Below are positions 35,571-46,955 of a DNA stretch of 64,000 nucleotides, one piece after another (within the stretch, counting starts at the first letter, position 1; every line of letters begins with the position of its first letter). This DNA comes from Echinarachnius parma (lineage: Eukaryota; Echinodermata; Echinoidea; Clypeasteroida; Echinarachniidae): positions 62,001-126,000 of the forward strand of contig JBAMJV010001310.1 in NCBI GenBank assembly GCA_037951105.1, read 5' to 3'. The position numbers and the translations under genes were made by a program. Below the pieces are notes generated by a model. It was not told the origin of the DNA. It saw nothing but the letters and a program-made list of their open reading frames with translations, and made no database searches.

Positions 35571-37893
35571 CTATGTTCTTCTTGTAATATTTGCTATTTT
35601 ATTAATTGATTTAGTGCATGAACTTACACATTGTATTGAAATATGATGGTTCTTTTGTTTTTGTTTGAACCATCATGTTTGGACAAATGAAATAAACTAA
35701 AAGTTTGACTGCTTAGGTGATGGGAATCATGACAGACACACCATTGGCATTGCCCTGTTAACACAAATTGAGAAAAGCAGTACTTCTTAGGGCAACATTT
35801 TCAATGCCAAACATGTATAACCAGATCAACATAGAACAAGCTTAGCAGAGCGAGACCTACTTTTTAGGGGATTTTTGTACTGATGATCTATTTTCATGTT
35901 ACTAATTCAGGAAAGATCCAGAAGAATGTAATCATATTAAGTGTTATTATCATCTTAAATCGATAAGGAGTTTGCCCTTAAGAACGATGTACTGTTTCAT
36001 CTCCAGACACGAGGGGGTACATTTGGTGCGTCACACCATCCTCTTTTGATGGTTAAACAGAGGATTTACTCCCTATTCAATCAGGATTTAAGAGATCAAG
36101 CCTTTGAGCCTGGCTGCGTGGTGAAAGACACCTTTTGTGAGGCGCTGGCAATTATCTCTCCCACAATGGGTCTCGCCATCCTGAATCGCTCCCATTGCAA
36201 CGTTTATCCAAATTGCTCCGCTGAAATTGGGGTTGATACAGTCCAAATCTTGTCAGGCATCAAACAAAATGCGAAATTAGAACAGACTCTTTGGGGTCAA
36301 ATGCCTTCCAGCCATCCATATGAGCTTTAGGAGTGTAATTTTCACCAATCTTTCGGTCTTTGGTATATTCCTTCTAACATTGTTGATATACCCACGAGAG
36401 AAAGGGAGGAGAGGGTGATCGTGTAGTGTATTGTTGCCAGGAGTCTTGGGGGAGTTTGTTTGGGTATAGTCATCCCGAGATCTCTCCCAGTTGTGCGCCT
36501 GAGACAGATGGAATCATTTATCCTCTCTTGCGGGATCGGGATCGCTTGGGGAGGTTTCATAGAATCAAGTAAAAGAGATATTCTTGAACTAAAATACAAG
36601 ATTTTCGGTCAGAAAAGGACATCTTACAATATATGGACAGGGAAGAGGAGGATTGTGTTTGAATATTCAAATAGTTGTTGAAATGTAGGAGCTAAACATG
36701 CATTATATGGCTTTCTTCTAATCAGAAGTCGTATTAGTGCTTTTTATAGTTAGTAAATAGTATCCATGGGTGATTTTATGTGCATACGAATCAGTCATAG
36801 TGGCAATTTTTCAATTCATTTGTAAGATTTTATTTGATGAAAGAAAGCTTAAATCCTATCTAAGGGGTATTCATAACATTCAAAAAGTTGCCGCCACGCA
36901 ACAAAATGCATGGGATTGTAGGTCAATGTCTGCATGCTATCAGGTCTATTACACAATTAAGGACAATTTTAAAAGGATTGATTCGGCAAGACAAATTCAT
37001 CCATCCATGGTGATGCTCAGGGCACTTCTAGAAGAGTCATGCTTTCTGCGGGGGTCAGGTCGGGGTGAGGGAAGTTTATGAAACTCATGCAACAGCACGA
37101 TGGGACAAAATATCCTAATCAACCATACATCCTGGTCTATCATGATGATACGCTGGGACTTCTTGTTGTATGTTGACAAGTTAATCAAAGTATTAACTAT
37201 AATGATCTGTAGCGGTAGTCCCATGTGTAGCTTTAAATGTAAGTGTTGGTCAGAGTTTTCATACCTGCTTGCAGCTAGGGCATGATGATTCAGTGAGGAT
37301 TTGGCACAGAGGCGATCTATGTGTTAATATTGAGACCTAGGATTATCTCACTTGTTAGTGACACATACTCCAAGGCGTCTCACTAAGCTTTTTTTGTGCA
37401 AATGGCCAGGTTTGGCCAGTAGATTTACTTTAATTCAGTTTTTGTGGCTCCAATTAAACATTTAACAGCCCCCAAAGTGTGTTTTATCGTAAACTTTCTG
37501 CTATTAGAATGTTCACTCCCTTTATTGATTAAAACTGAATAAGGATGAGGTTTGCCATAAAGATGTTCTCGTCTATAAATTTGGAACTCTAAGAATTGTT
37601 CATACAATTTTACCTGCACAAAGTAAAAGTAATTACAGGCTCTAGCTGGGCTAGCTCACTGCAAGTGTCAGTGTGGAGCCCATGCATACTCACAACCTCT
37701 GTGACACAATCACAGAGCAACCTACATGCACTCGCTGACTGGCGTACGTGTCTCCTAGCGTGCTAGGAAATGGAAGAGGAAGATGAATAAGAGATTTCTC
37801 CTGTGCAACATTCATGTTGTTTATTGAAGTCCCCTGATTGATGATAGCTTTCCACGTATGCATGCATCCCACACGCACAGGAAACATAGCGTG
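35571..37893 (+). other. Intron sequence after exon b, proximal part
   Basis: 36040-36560 is GC-richer and carries open frames on both strands (36046-36330 +, 36342-36599 -) with no recognisable domains. It may be a regulatory island or an old unique insertion. No exon called. Confidence 0.45.
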
Positions 37894-38176
37894 TTAACCC
37901 CTTGCCCATGGGAACTTGGTGCGCTATGTACAGAGTCCAGAGGGATTTCAGAATCTGGGAGGGAACGGGTTAACCTCATGCCTATACGAACCTGGCGGGC
38001 TATATGCACAAAGTCTAGAGGGATTTCAGAATCTGGAAGGGAATGGGTTAACCCCTTGCCTACTGGAACCTGGTGGGAAATCAAGAAGGGAATTTGTTAA
38101 CCTCTTGCCTATGGGAACCTAGTGGGCCTTGTACTAAGTCTAGGGGGATTTCAGAATCTCAAAGGGAATGGTTTAA
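37894..38176. mobile_element. Head-to-tail array of four family A mini-elements sharing TTAA junctions
   Basis: Four units start at 37894, 37970, 38048 and 38097, each beginning TTAACC(C/T)C-TTGCC or similar. They carry GGAACCT-G-GGGC and AGTCTAGAGGGATTTCAGAA. The TTAA that ends one unit is the TTAA that begins the next, and the last ends GGTTTAAA at 38171-38177. Unit 3 is internally deleted (about 50 bp instead of about 78). Open frames across the array (37821-38122, both strands) are repeat artefacts. Confidence 0.8.
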
Positions 38177-38792
38177 AGTCAGGGTACATCCTGAGCGCAT
38201 AGATACAACCATTGCTTCAACAAAGGTTGTGATGAAAGGTTCTGATGTAGCAAAATTCTGGCTCATGTTTTGGCTGTTGCTTGCATGCATATTAATTGCA
38301 GTTATATGGTTTGAAACAAAAATGAATTATTGTTTTCAGTAATCCTTGTAGTATGTTATTGATAAGATTTACATACATAATGTTTTATCATTAATTTAAT
38401 CATGAAGTTGGCTCAAAATCAACTTTTGGAATCACCATGAACATTGTTATGCAGTCTTCATGGGACATGCTTTTGTTTGTATTTGTTTTCATAATTTGTC
38501 TAACAATAAAACCAATTAAAATCTGCATTAATTTTGGATTAGCACTGTAGTGTTTGCTTATCTGGTGTATCAAGTCTTGCACTGCGGAGCGCACCTGTAT
38601 GAATGGGCAAGCATCCACCGTAAAACCACTGTTTAACCAACAGAGCAATTCCGCAGATGAGTCAAACTATTTAAGTCCTATTGTTTAATCAACATGGCAT
38701 GGTTGCATGCACCAGCCTACGCCACTAGTGGGAGCCAATGCCATTGGAACTCGTGCGTGTCCAGTCTGCTTCCTATGTCCAATTGTTGCTCT
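38177..38792 (+). other. Intron sequence without recognisable feature
   Basis: Nothing identifiable. Confidence 0.5.
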
Positions 38793-39146
38793 TTCAAATG
38801 AGCAATCACAATCATCGCCCACATTTTAAAGACAGTAACCATTTATTTCTGATGGAAATTATGATAAAATTGAACTTTTAAAGGATGAATTGTTTCTTGG
38901 TCCGTTTTTCATTTGATTGGTTGGGGTGTAAATTAATAATTTATGTTGCCACAGGATAATAGAACTAACCCTGAAGTTATTGTTCTGTTTAAGGACCAAT
39001 CACGATCATCACTAACCTTTCAAGGCAGTATTCATTTATTGCTGATGGAAATTATGATTTTTTTAAATCCTTCAAGGGTGCATTGTTTCTTGGTTTATTC
39101 TTCATTTGATTGGCTTGGATGTAAAATAATTTCATGTTGCCACATT
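38793..39146. repeat. Two-copy duplication, period about 200 bp
   Basis: CAATCACAATCATCGCCCAC (about 38801) and CAATCACGATCATCACTAAC (about 38998) begin two copies. Both run through CATTTATT-CTGATGGAAATTATGAT, ATTGTTTCTTGGT, TTCATTTGATTGG and CATGTTGCCACA or close variants. Confidence 0.8.
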
Positions 39147-39211
39147 ACAAATTACAAATTTAATATATTTTTTTTTGTGGAGAAATCAGATGTATGATGT
39201 ATCAATTGCAT

Positions 39212-39300
39212 TTAACTAATAGCTGTTCCCTTCTAGATCTTCCAATCCCAATAGAGTTAATACTGGGTCCAACACTGGGTTCCTGTAGGCAATTGGTTAA
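39212..39300. mobile_element. Family A mini-element, reverse orientation
   Basis: TTAACTAATAGCTGTTCCCTTCTAGAT, ATCCCAATAGAGTTAATACT and GGTTCCTGTAGGCAATTGG are followed by a terminal TTAA at 39297-39300. Confidence 0.6.
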
Positions 39301-39479
39301 GAGCAGACTGACACAGCAGTGGTCTAACTATGGGTAATAGTAAATCGGAGCTCATTTTCAGGCTATACAAAATGTCACAAATTTATTTAAAGAAAAGAGG
39401 AAGGAAGTGACAAAATTATATCAAAATGAATAATGCTTGCCCTCTTCAATCAGTTGGCCCACAACAGGCACTGCTTGGC

Positions 39480-39684
39480 AGTGGCGTAGCGTGGTCAGAC
39501 TGATTGGCGGGGGGGGGGGGGGGGGGGGGGAGGCCTTATGTATTTATTTATTTTATCAAAATTGTACCACTTATGTTCACTATTGTTTTTGTCAAATTAC
39601 TGGATAAGCACATGCCCCCTGCCAACCCCCTTCCCCCCCCCCCCCCCACCCCCGCCCCACCTCTCTCGTAACTATGCCACTGCT
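39480..39684. mobile_element. AGTGGCGTAGC-ended inverted-repeat element with G22 and C15 tracts
   Basis: GCAGTGGCGTAGCGTGG at the left and GTAACTATGCCACTGC at the right are imperfect inverted repeats. Immediately inside are G22 (39509-39530) and C15 (39633-39647), themselves complementary, so the whole could fold back. Comparable ends occur at about 15716-15950. Confidence 0.5.
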
Positions 39685-39934
39685 GCTTGGTAATATTAAC
39701 CCCTTTGTTTTGGTGCAAGGATTACATAGCAATGTACTTGAACTAGTAATGTGTTTAACTCGTTCAGGTCTAGTCACAACATTACTCTGGCCTGGGTCCA
39801 AGGAGAATGTGAGTTGAGACCAAATTCAAATCATCTTCATTGGGTTAAGTCTTTGAATGCCATGGATTTTTAAATCTGTGTGCCATTTGTATGCATTGTG
39901 TCAGTGCAAATCTGAGACATTAGCACTCAAGGAG

Positions 39935-40013
39935 TTAACCTGTTCCCTACTAGATTGTGCAATCCCCATAGAGTTAATACAGGGCCCACAAGGTTCTGGT
40001 AGGCAATGGGTTA
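39935..40013. mobile_element. Family A mini-element, reverse orientation
   Basis: TTAACCTGTTCCCTACTAGAT ... AATCCCCATAGAGTTAATAC ... AAGGTTCTGGTAGGCAATGG and then GTTA. It is a clean copy bounded by TTAACC and GGGTTA. Confidence 0.65.
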
Positions 40014-40379
40014 CAAAATAAATAGGCTTAGGAGCACTAGGCCAAAAACGTAGCAAAGTGTGCCAATGAGTGGATGTGACTGCTGAAGCGTCGCTCCTTG
40101 TGTCTTCTCATCAACTATTTATTTTAGGGTGCAAGGCTCAGACAGGATGTTGTATCATCATGGTGTAATCATGCCCCCCTTGATGAGCGAATGCTCCATT
40201 ATGTCAGCTCTCCTTGACTCTAAGTCCCTCTGTCATGCCATTCATAGGCAGCGATGATCGAGCCTATAAACCAACCTTCAGAGCTTCTGATTACACCCCC
40301 TAGCTCAGCTTACAAGTGTTAATTTTTTCAAGTACAAGGTGTTACTATACTTGCTAGTAATATACATTATTAGATTTAT

Positions 40380-40490
40380 TGATGATGATGATGGTGGTGA
40401 TGATGATGATGATGTTGATGATGATGGTGATGGATGATGATGATGAAGATGATGATGATGGAGATGAAGATGACGACAACAATGATGATT
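40380..40490. repeat. GAT trinucleotide microsatellite
   Basis: Imperfect tandem GAT/GGT/GAA triplets over about 110 bp. Confidence 0.9.
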
Positions 40491-41751
40491 ATATCTATCA
40501 TTGCTGGTCTAAAAAGAAACAAATGCATTCATATACATGTACAAATCCTTCTTAAATGTCCTAAATACTGAGTGACATATGATTACATTAATATCTAATC
40601 AAAGGATAAGTGTCAAGATAACACAACATTGAAAAGTTCATTAGATTAAAAGAAATATTGTTTTTAAAAATGTGATTCTAAGAACTGAGAATTACAGAAT
40701 AGGAAGAGGATATGAAACATCATCTTGGTGAAACTCCAATGTAATAATGATGTAGAATGACTAATGGCACTATGTTATTTATGCTTTTGTTATTTTGATA
40801 CAATTCAAACCTTTCTCTTAGATCTAAAGAGACGTTTGATCATACGAGCTGTGAACGGAGCCATTTCCTTTCTTCCAGTTAAGGAAGTTATGACGAGGAA
40901 TTACTCATCTATGACAAAATTTAAGTTTAGATGACAGAAAGAGTTGTATTTAATTTCAGGCTACTCTCTAAGCTTGCCTGCGCAAAATATCACCCTGAAC
41001 AAGGTTTGCATTGGAATCTTTGGTATATTTTGGGGGCTCTATTTGTACAGATACAATAATTAGTTTCTAGATCATAGACTTGATAAGGTGGCCTCAGCAA
41101 TAATTATTATTTTTGCAAAATTACTCCCAACTCTTTCGAATAACTGACAGGCTATCTGTTGAACTCGGTTGTTGTTTTTATGACCTGGAAATGGTTACAC
41201 AGTATTTCAGTTTTATTCACACCTCAATTTCCTGTCATTAAAAACAGATATGGCAAAAGAAATGAAACTTGCCCGGAAAGAAAGAAAAATAAATTTGGCA
41301 AAGCAATAAAAACACAAGGCACTTCATATGAAAGCAATGGAAGTGGTTTTGGAGTCCTGGCTTGACCACAGTGAACGGTCAGTCTGCAAAGTGGTCAAGT
41401 GGTGGGTGGGTGGGGGGGGGGGGGGGGGGGGTGTTGCGATAACGTGAACTTCTCACGTTTCTGCATCCGTCAGCTAGAACAGTGTATGAGTATGACCTGA
41501 CACAAGGCCAATTCTGTGGAGCCTTGTTGGACCTTGATCTCTATCTTCTATCCTCTATCTTCTATCCTCTATCTCTGTGATCTTCCACTGAGCAAATTGA
41601 GATGGGGAAATCATCTTGCCAGATGCACTATCTGTAGCTGTAGAGGAATTCGACGGACACATATTTTCCCCTCCCTCCTCAACACCACATCGATCATCGG
41701 TTGGCACCAGTAATTACCCAGGCGGACCAGCGGTGGACAAGATCGAAGCCA
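40491..41751 (+). other. Intron sequence; G20 tract at 41412-41431 and TCTATC repeat
   Basis: No exon recognised. A 20-base G run is followed by an imperfect CTATCTTCTATCCT repeat at about 41538-41575. Confidence 0.5.
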
Positions 41752-41918
41752 CGTTGCAGAACGAATTGCAATCGATCGTAAAGTTGCAATTAATTGCGAG
41801 TCGGATCATGTGACTAAATGCGCAAATCTGCTAGGGTCAACTGTGTATACATGTATTTCCTGACTTGCAATTAGTTGCAACTTTACAATTGATTGCAACT
41901 CTTTCTGCAACGGGCCCC
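41752..41918. mobile_element. Inverted-repeat element, family E copy 3
   Basis: The left arm CGTTGCAGAACGAATTGCAA pairs with the right arm TTGCAACTCTTTCTGCAACG, and the core GTTGCAATTAATTGCGAGTC/GGATCATGTGACTAAATG is shared with 10476 and 19035. It ends GGGCCCC. Confidence 0.75.
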
Positions 41919-44900
41919 AGATCAGAAGGGTTCGGGTTCTACTCTTGTATATATGGCCGCCACAGATCTCTAGTGTAGTGACTGGATGCCCCGGCCGGAA
42001 CTCATTGGTTAATGGCAGCAGATTTGAGTGACAGTGCCAATTAGGCATGTAATCCATCCCATCATATTGTCAGGTCATCAGTCAGGATGATGCTGTATGC
42101 ACCATCAATTTATCTTCTTCAGCTCATGCAGCCAGTTCAATCAGAGTGCATGCATGCATGCACTTGCTATATGCTTCCTCTCTGGTGTTTATGGGAGACC
42201 AAAAAGTGCAAAATTTAATTAACCATGTACATGTATGAAAACAAGCAAAGTTCATTATATTTTTTATTTGGTTTTGAACAAGTTTAATAGTGCATGAATT
42301 ACCTTGACATGTTTGTTCTGATTCTGAATTTCAACCCTAAATTTACTGTTTTGCTAAACACTCTCTACGAATTGGCATAGAGAAAACCATAGATCATGTT
42401 TATGAGTTATTGTTTGATAAGACAAATACAAAATATCATTTGTGTACATCGGTCCTGATCTAAAAGATCAATGCACCATTTCTGAAGCTTCTACTGTAGA
42501 CTAGAAATATTCTCCCTGAGATTGTGCCAATCATTTGATCATCTTGTTTCCTTGATGGTTTGACATCCAATGGTAATTAGCGACATCTATCTCTGATCTC
42601 TCTCTGATTCTTGGATGCTTGTACAGCAGTCCAAACATACCAGGAGCATTATGTTACTGCATCGGTCCCTCTGTCCCAGCCCAGGTAGTATCATCATCAT
42701 CTACCGCTGCACCGTGATAACAGATGAGTCTCATGGAGGATTCTTCATCAGTTTGAACTTGGGAGAAATTAGTGGTCCTCCAAGTGGAATCCTCTAAATT
42801 GGGTTGGCTTTATCAAGGTTTAAGGAGAACATTTCTTTTAAAATCGTGATAAATGTTTGGTAATTTCCTACCCCTTCAACAGGAATACCGCTTTACAAGG
42901 TACCCTATTAAGCGGAGCCCACTGTAGCCGACAATTTAGCTCCGCATCTCTTTATTCTTAGTAATTAACAGGAAATTAAGCATACTGATTGTTTAACAAA
43001 TAAATAGTCCATGTCTTAATCTTACATATCGGGGAGGCTTAAACCTGCAAAGAAAACATGGGCTGGGGTCAATGAAAAAATGTGTGCTCGTCCAAAGATC
43101 AAATTGGCCTCAAGGGGTGACTAATTGGAAATCATATACTAGAATATCATACTGATATTGAATATTATATGGCTAGTATTGTGGAGTTTGGATGATGGAG
43201 ATGGTCATGGTATCATTGAGACCTCTAGATGATTGGGTTTCTCCGGGATATTTTCTCTGGTAATTTGAATCAACATAACAGAGGAGGATCCCTTCTACCC
43301 ATCTTGTAAAGCACACAGTGAGGAGGACAGTAGATTATGGAGACTGTTTATACCCCCTTCCACATCGGAAGTTGATCATTTCAGGAAGGGTACTGCAGGC
43401 CTCTACACTAACTTTTTTCTCTACTGGCCCATTCGGGCAAGTAAAATCATACATTTTGCCATTTTACTTGCCCCAATCTGAAATGTACTTGCCCTCTTAC
43501 TTCTAGATGAGATTAACAATATGAAATAACATTATTTTGTTGTAGTTGAACCATTATTTAGTTGCCCGATCAGGCAAGCAAACTAGACAATTTACAAGAT
43601 TTTACTTGCCCGACACCAATTTTTACTTGCCCAGGGCCCTGGGTACTATCATACATTATAACCTATTGTAAATGTGTACTCCATAAACCCCAGCCCGATA
43701 TTTAAGGAAAATAATATTCAAAATAAAGAAATGGCATAGCTAGAATTGACAAGAGACAGTGGGTAGAGAAGGGAAGGTAAGGTTTCTGCGGAGCCTGTGC
43801 TTAAAATTAATATTTGTTTTGTGTATTTTCATATTTTAAGGGGGGGGGGGTTGTGGGAGGTCACAGAAGGATGTTGAGATTTTCCATGGGGTGGGTGGGG
43901 GTAGTCGTGCCACAGTCGTTGGCTGTCCATAGGAGGGTTCTCCTGTCATTATCACTTTAAATAAAATGTACAAAACAAGAAACTTTTTTGTTGTAAACAC
44001 TTACAATAATAAAATGAAAAACTAAGAATTAAACAAAACAGTGATGGGAATTAGAATAATAGCCATTGTTTGAGTGCAAAGCGAGACATGAATAATGCAA
44101 CATTTTCCGATCAAGCAGCAGTATATGAACAAAAACAATTTTTTGGAAAAAAAAATGAGTAATGGTCATGGGACGCACACACAATTTTTATATAAGTTTA
44201 AGTGTTAATGTGAAGGGGGTTAGGGATTTTGTGTTTGTACCTTGCTAGCTTTGCACTGTTCACCTGTACTAACCTGGCTGGGACATACTTTTGAGGGTGA
44301 CATTTAATCTGATTTTAAAAGGTCTCTATCTCAAGGGGGTTGTGGATATGGGCTGGCTGGTTTGGACAGGAGTCTATACTCTGGCTCTACTTGAGTGGGT
44401 TGGTTTTCCACCTACACGAGCAGGGAAATATTGACGGGAGCTCTTTCATTTTTGTAATCTCGCTTTACATCTTGTTACGCTTCGTTTGGGATATTTTGCC
44501 TGCGAGGAGCGTGTAACTGGGGAGCAATAACCGAATGTTGGTTCGTGCATGCGCAGAAATATTTAACTTGATGCAATGAAGTTAATGAACTGCGATTTTA
44601 CTGCTGATTAATTCAGTCTGGATGCAATAACTTTGTCTGCTGGAAATGACTTTCTAGTTCTAGAGATGTTTATCTGGAGTGATCAATTTGTATGTACATG
44701 TATGTTGTGTATAATCTTCTTTAATCAAAGACCAATTTTATTAATAACTAACTCTCTTCCTCCAAAGCGTGTTGACAGGCTCTACTGCTTTTTTAAATAA
44801 AAATGTTAACAGTCATTTTCATAATATTTGGTGAAAAGTCTGAAAATACCTTGTCTGGATATGTGTTGATATTAACCTGTTCTAGACTTTTTGACATGAG

Positions 44901-45100
44901 AATAAGATGCATTCTTGACATAAAACAGTCTTAAATGGATTAATCGCTGAAACCAATTATGTATCTGTAACATGGCATCCCAATTTTAATGAGAAAAACA
45001 AAACATATTTCTTGTCCATGTGGAACATGTCAACCTGTAGATATGTCTGTAAGTGCGGAGTCAAATCAACAAACAAGATCATACTTCACCTTCACATTCC
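41919..45100 (+). other. Intron sequence; TTTTACTTGCCC-repeat patch at 43425-43640
   Basis: Within 43425-43640 the word TTTTACTTGCCC (or its reverse complement) occurs about six times, with a palindromic TTGCCCGATCAGGCAAG at about 43561. A family D copy is at 44872-44942. Remaining sequence is unremarkable. Confidence 0.5.
44872..44942. mobile_element. Family D mini-element
   Basis: TTAACCTGTTCTAGACTTTT ... AAGATGCATTCTTGACAT ... CAGTCTTAAATGGATTAA; both ends carry TTAA. Confidence 0.5.
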
Positions 45101-45102
45101 AT

Positions 45103-45612
45103 CGTGTGACCTTGTGATAATGAACTTTGACCTCAACCTCACCTGAACATTGTTGGCCTAGGGAAATGAAGAACCATCACAGGGCATGATGGGATAGTTC
45201 ATGTCCAAGAGGAAGATGGGATAGTTATATCATGTGACTTCTAGGGATAATGACCTTTGACCTTTGACCTCAACCTCACCTGAACATGGTGGCCTAGGGG
45301 AAGTACCACCACAGGGTATGCTGGGTTAGGACACATCCAAAAGGAAGTTTGGATGGTTTACCATGTGACTTCTGAAGATGTCCTTTGACCCCAACTTGTT
45401 GAACCTGAGCATGGTAGGTTGGGCAAGGAAAAGACACCCCAGTGTATGCTGGGATTGGTCACAATCAATGTGATGGAGTACTAATATGTCATGCGATTTC
45501 TGAGGAAAGTAACCTTTGATGTTGATAAACCTGAACTTGATGGGCTAGAAAAAGAATAACCCCAGAGTCTGCTGGAATTTGTCAAGTCCCAAAGGAAGAT
45601 GAGATATATCAC
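45103..45612. repeat. Four-copy tandem repeat, period about 127 bp
   Basis: Units begin near 45103, 45230, 45362 and 45489 with CATGTGACTTCT(A/G)... followed by CCTTTGACC, CACCTGAACATGGTGG-CTAG, a CACAGGGTATGCTGGG-type phrase and CCAA-AGGAAG-TGGGAT. Divergence rises toward the last copy. Confidence 0.8.
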
Positions 45613-46728
45613 AACTTAGGTTATGACAAGTACGATGACAAGATACATCATGTCCCACTCACTGTCAGTGTCATCTTCATTTCACACATGACCCCTTATC
45701 CACCCTCTTAATGTCCCTAGGTAATTATAAAGAGCATGGGAGAAAAACAAATCAAAAGACCAATTACACATACCAAAATACAAATGGCTCAATTGTTGTG
45801 ATTATTCAAATATCTTGTGACTCACTTTGTAGCCATTGTTTTCTTAGACAGTGAGCTCCCTTGTAGTCATCCTAATTTCTTTTTTCTATTCAGGGTGATT
45901 TGATTTGATCTACTTTTCTGGACTTCATCAAATAAATATTCATTGCTGTGATAACATTAGTTTGGTGTGCATGATTGCATCGTTCACCTATAAGTATCAT
46001 AGCATGCTATTAATTGATATAAATGTAATTAACCTGGTGAAGAAATACGCACTGCAATAATCCCAGATTAAAATGCACACTTCTAACAATCAGTGTTCAA
46101 AGCACAGAAATAACAAAGTCATGTAACTGATCCATGTTAAAAGAGAGAAAAAAAAAGAAAGAACAGACATTTAACTGCATATGAAATAGGAGTCAGACTG
46201 ACAAACCTGTTCCCAGTGGCTATGCTTGTAATACATTGAAGTGACAAGTGGCCAAAGGAATATAAGTGCATGTCTACATGTGTAAATTAACTGACATACA
46301 TAAACAAAATATTACTCAGATTCAGAGCATTGGAATTTCTAAATTGTTAAAAGCTCATATAAAAAAATCAAACATGCAAAGTAGGTTACAAATTCTTAGG
46401 GTCATCCCTGGGAAAGTAAAACTATCAGCCTTGTTACATGCTTATCCTCATCTTATTTAAACTCTTCACTTTATTATCCAATTTTTTTTCTTTTTCTGAA
46501 CTATTTACATTAAAAAACAGGATTAAACCTGACATTTTGCTAAACAAATTTGTATATTTATATAGAAAGATATATTTGTTTGACCTAAATTCTTGCATGG
46601 GCTTGCAAGTTGTGCTCAGTGACTGATATTTTGTTCTCATATTTGCATTTTCCCCTAGGTGCATACCTAAATTGTATTTGATATTTAATAACAATTTTGT
46701 GCTCCTTTTTAGTTCCAGACTGTAGATG
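45613..46728 (+). other. Intron sequence without recognisable feature
   Basis: AT-rich; nothing identifiable. Confidence 0.5.
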
Positions 46729-46811
46729 TTAACCTGTTCCCTTCAAGATTCAGAAATCACCATAGATATTGCACATCATACCCAACTAGGTTCCCGTATC
46801 CGAGGGGTTAA
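46729..46811. mobile_element. Family A mini-element, reverse orientation
   Basis: TTAACCTGTTCCCTTCAAGAT ... AGAAATCACCATAGATATTG ... ACTAGGTTCCCGTATCCGAG and then GGGTTAA. Confidence 0.6.
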
Positions 46812-46955
46812 ATCATGCATTCCACCACAACAACCCCAACCCCCTTTTTGTATTAGAAAAAAACAATAGTAAAAGTGACAGTGTTCTGATGTGTTCTGAT
46901 CTTGACTTGGCTGGCGAATGAGACCGAAAGGGGCATTTGTGCTTACCAACAAAAG

